This document shows positions 5,809 through 6,533 of a DNA stretch of 6,533 nucleotides, in pieces; the first letter of the stretch is position 1, and every line of letters begins with the position of its first letter. Under the pieces are notes generated by a model. It did not search any database. It was not told the origin of the DNA and was given only the letters and a program-made list of their open reading frames with translations. Where the stretch lies: contig JAEZBA010000194.1 of assembly GCA_023430245.1 (NCBI GenBank), positions 1-6,533 of the forward strand, in the 5' to 3' direction. Origin of the DNA: Pseudomonadota bacterium (lineage in GTDB: Bacteria > Pseudomonadota > Alphaproteobacteria > Rhizobiales > Xanthobacteraceae). The position numbers were made by a program, and so were the translations under genes.

Positions 5809-6203
5809 ATGCGAAGCCTGGTTGGAATGCTGACCGCCGCCTTGCTGTGTTGCGCGGCACCTATTGCCAATGCCGAGACGCCGGCCTCGGACGAGATGCT
5901 GACAGGCTCGGGTCTTGTCTGCGATACCAAGGAACAGGCCGAGCGCTTCATCTCCCTGATGGACGCGACAATGTCGAGAGCACGCTGCTTGCGGTCAATC
6001 GCGAAGCCGGCGACGCTCACGCCTGCGTCGTTGCCACGTTCGGCTTCGTCCCCGGGGACAAGGTGGCCGATATCGACAAGGACGGCACGGTCGTTTTCGT
6101 GCTTGAGGTCAAGGTGATGGCGGTCGCGACCGTCGCCGGATTTCAGCTGGTCGAACCGAAGACCTATTACACGGTGATTGCGTCGAAGCAGCGCAGCGTC
6201 TAG
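5809..6203 (+). pseudogene. Second tandem copy of the Cys-pair exported protein, frameshifted
   Basis: The ATG at 5809 (GGAGG 5-9 nt upstream, within CTGGAGGCCACG) begins a signal peptide ending ANA|E (cut after residue 22) and then GLVCDTKEQAERFISLM, matching the first copy. From 5964 the match continues in the -1 frame as RDNVE, then HACVVATFGF and VEPKTYYTVI, to the TAG at 6201-6203. Against the first copy, the bases GA at 5962-5963 are a clean two-base excess (ATG-GA-CGC versus TTG-CGC); a one-base loss with one extra codon is also possible. Restored, the product would be about 130 residues. Unrestored, the first frame runs to a TGA at 6115-6117, giving 102 residues with an unrelated tail. 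No slippery heptamer is seen at the junction, so programmed frameshifting is unlikely. The downstream half remains well conserved, which points to a recent mutation or a sequence error. Confidence 0.8.
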
Positions 6204-6264
6204 CAGCTGTCCGCCGGGCGGTGCCGGCAATCAGGCAACGTTCCCGCTTGAGCCATGTTCGCGC

Positions 6265-6292
6265 TTGATCGAACGAAAAAACGTAGTATTGG
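6265..6292 (+). promoter_or_regulatory. Possible promoter of tRNA-Thr
   Basis: TTGATC (6265-6270) and TATTGG (6287-6292) are 16 bases apart and end 10 bases before the mature tRNA. A better -10-like word, TAGTAT (6284-6289), lacks a well spaced -35. A promoter is expected here because no tRNA-Thr-directed gene lies closer than the frameshifted copy 98 bp upstream. The assignment of boxes is tentative. Confidence 0.25.
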
Positions 6293-6301
6293 CAACGCTG
6301 G

Positions 6302-6376
6302 GCCGGCATAGCTCAGCGGTAGAGCAGCGGTTTTGTAAACCGAAGGTCGGGAGTTCAATCCTCTCTGCCGGCACCA
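6302..6376 (+). tRNA. tRNA-Thr (anticodon TGT)
   Basis: This is a complete 75-nt tRNA with encoded CCA (6374-6376). The acceptor arms are GCCGGCA and TGCCGGC with discriminator A. The D stem is GCTC/GAGC, the anticodon loop TTTGTAA gives anticodon TGT (6334-6336), and the T loop is TTCAATC. One mismatch is seen at the top of the anticodon stem (G-A). It reads ACA and related Thr codons. It is on the opposite strand to tRNA-Tyr and tRNA-Gly in this window. Confidence 0.98.
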
Positions 6377-6517
6377 CCCAAGCGCGTCCCTGACCGCCTT
6401 CTCCGCCGAATCGAGTGCCAGTCACTCCGCGGTACCCTGCCAGAGGATCTGGAACCGTTCCCGAAGAGCGACGTTCGGTCTGAGACCCGCAGCCAGCCGG
6501 CCGAGGCACATTTAGCC

Positions 6518-6533
6518 ATGAGAATTGCTGTCT
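6518..6533 (+). CDS. Possible start of a gene cut by the right edge
   Basis: An ATG at 6518 begins MRIAV and runs off the window. GAGG at 6503-6506 is a possible but rather distant ribosome binding site (11 nt). An MRIA(V/M) start is common in NAD-dependent dehydrogenases such as UDP-glucose dehydrogenase, but five residues cannot identify a family, and the start itself may not be real. Confidence 0.3.

Noticed and set aside
5956..5970. Programmed -1 ribosomal frameshifting in the second paralogue
   Set aside because: The direction would fit, but no X-XXY-YYZ slippery heptamer is present at the junction and the first copy needs no frameshift.
5193..6230. A 345-codon open frame on the minus strand, one of the longest in the window, with an internal repeat
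   Set aside because: It is antisense to both tandem exported paralogues. Its internal repeat is simply the mirror of their duplication, and it has no recognisable domain. The plus-strand frames have signal peptides, ribosome binding sites and protein-level conservation between the copies.
6178..6509. Plus and minus open frames with SSAVEQRFCKPKVGSS and PAERIELPTFGLQNRCST
   Set aside because: Both peptides are classic false translations of tRNA-Thr on either strand.

Overview
The window looks like chromosomal DNA from a G+C-rich alphaproteobacterium, most likely a Hyphomicrobiales member of the Bradyrhizobium/Rhodopseudomonas type. The grounds are the composition, a small single-domain PilZ protein, a TrmH-family rlmB close to tRNA-Tyr and tRNA-Gly, and several small exported proteins in a rhizobial style. 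The genus is inferred by family resemblance, not proven. No CRISPR array, insertion sequence, integrase or phage gene is visible. It reads as an ordinary chromosomal neighbourhood with a few odd details.

Left part (1-2015, minus strand): tRNA-Tyr(GTA), a Tat-exported amidase-signature hydrolase and tRNA-Gly(TCC) follow one another in the same direction, so a tRNA-mRNA-tRNA transcription unit is possible. In many bacteria tRNA-Tyr and tRNA-Gly(TCC) lie side by side just before tuf. Here an enzyme gene separates them, and tuf may lie just off the left edge.

Middle (2016-3943): a minus-strand PilZ-domain protein (candidate c-di-GMP receptor) is divergent from a plus-strand 43-residue single-pass membrane protein. 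The latter is followed by rlmB, which 2'-O-methylates G2251 of 23S rRNA. A hairpin lies in the short convergent gap after rlmB.

Right part (3944-6301): this is a cluster of small exported proteins of unknown function. Two are minus-strand neighbours 25 bp apart: a Cys/Gln-Val-repeat/His-rich protein and a proline-rich protein. Two are plus-strand tandem paralogues of about 130 residues sharing a conserved cysteine pair. The second paralogue has its signal peptide and body in different frames, so it is a pseudogene, a fresh frameshift or a sequence error.

Right edge (6302-6533): tRNA-Thr(TGT) on the plus strand, then an intergenic stretch and possibly the first codons of another gene. tRNA-Thr(TGT), tRNA-Tyr(GTA) and tRNA-Gly(TCC) are the same three species that stand together before tufB in E. 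coli. Here they are spread over 6.3 kb and both strands.

The most useful leads are the tandem Cys-pair exported paralogues with the split second copy, the amidase lodged between two tRNAs, and the 43-residue membrane protein. I do not see convincing evidence of a large undescribed system.
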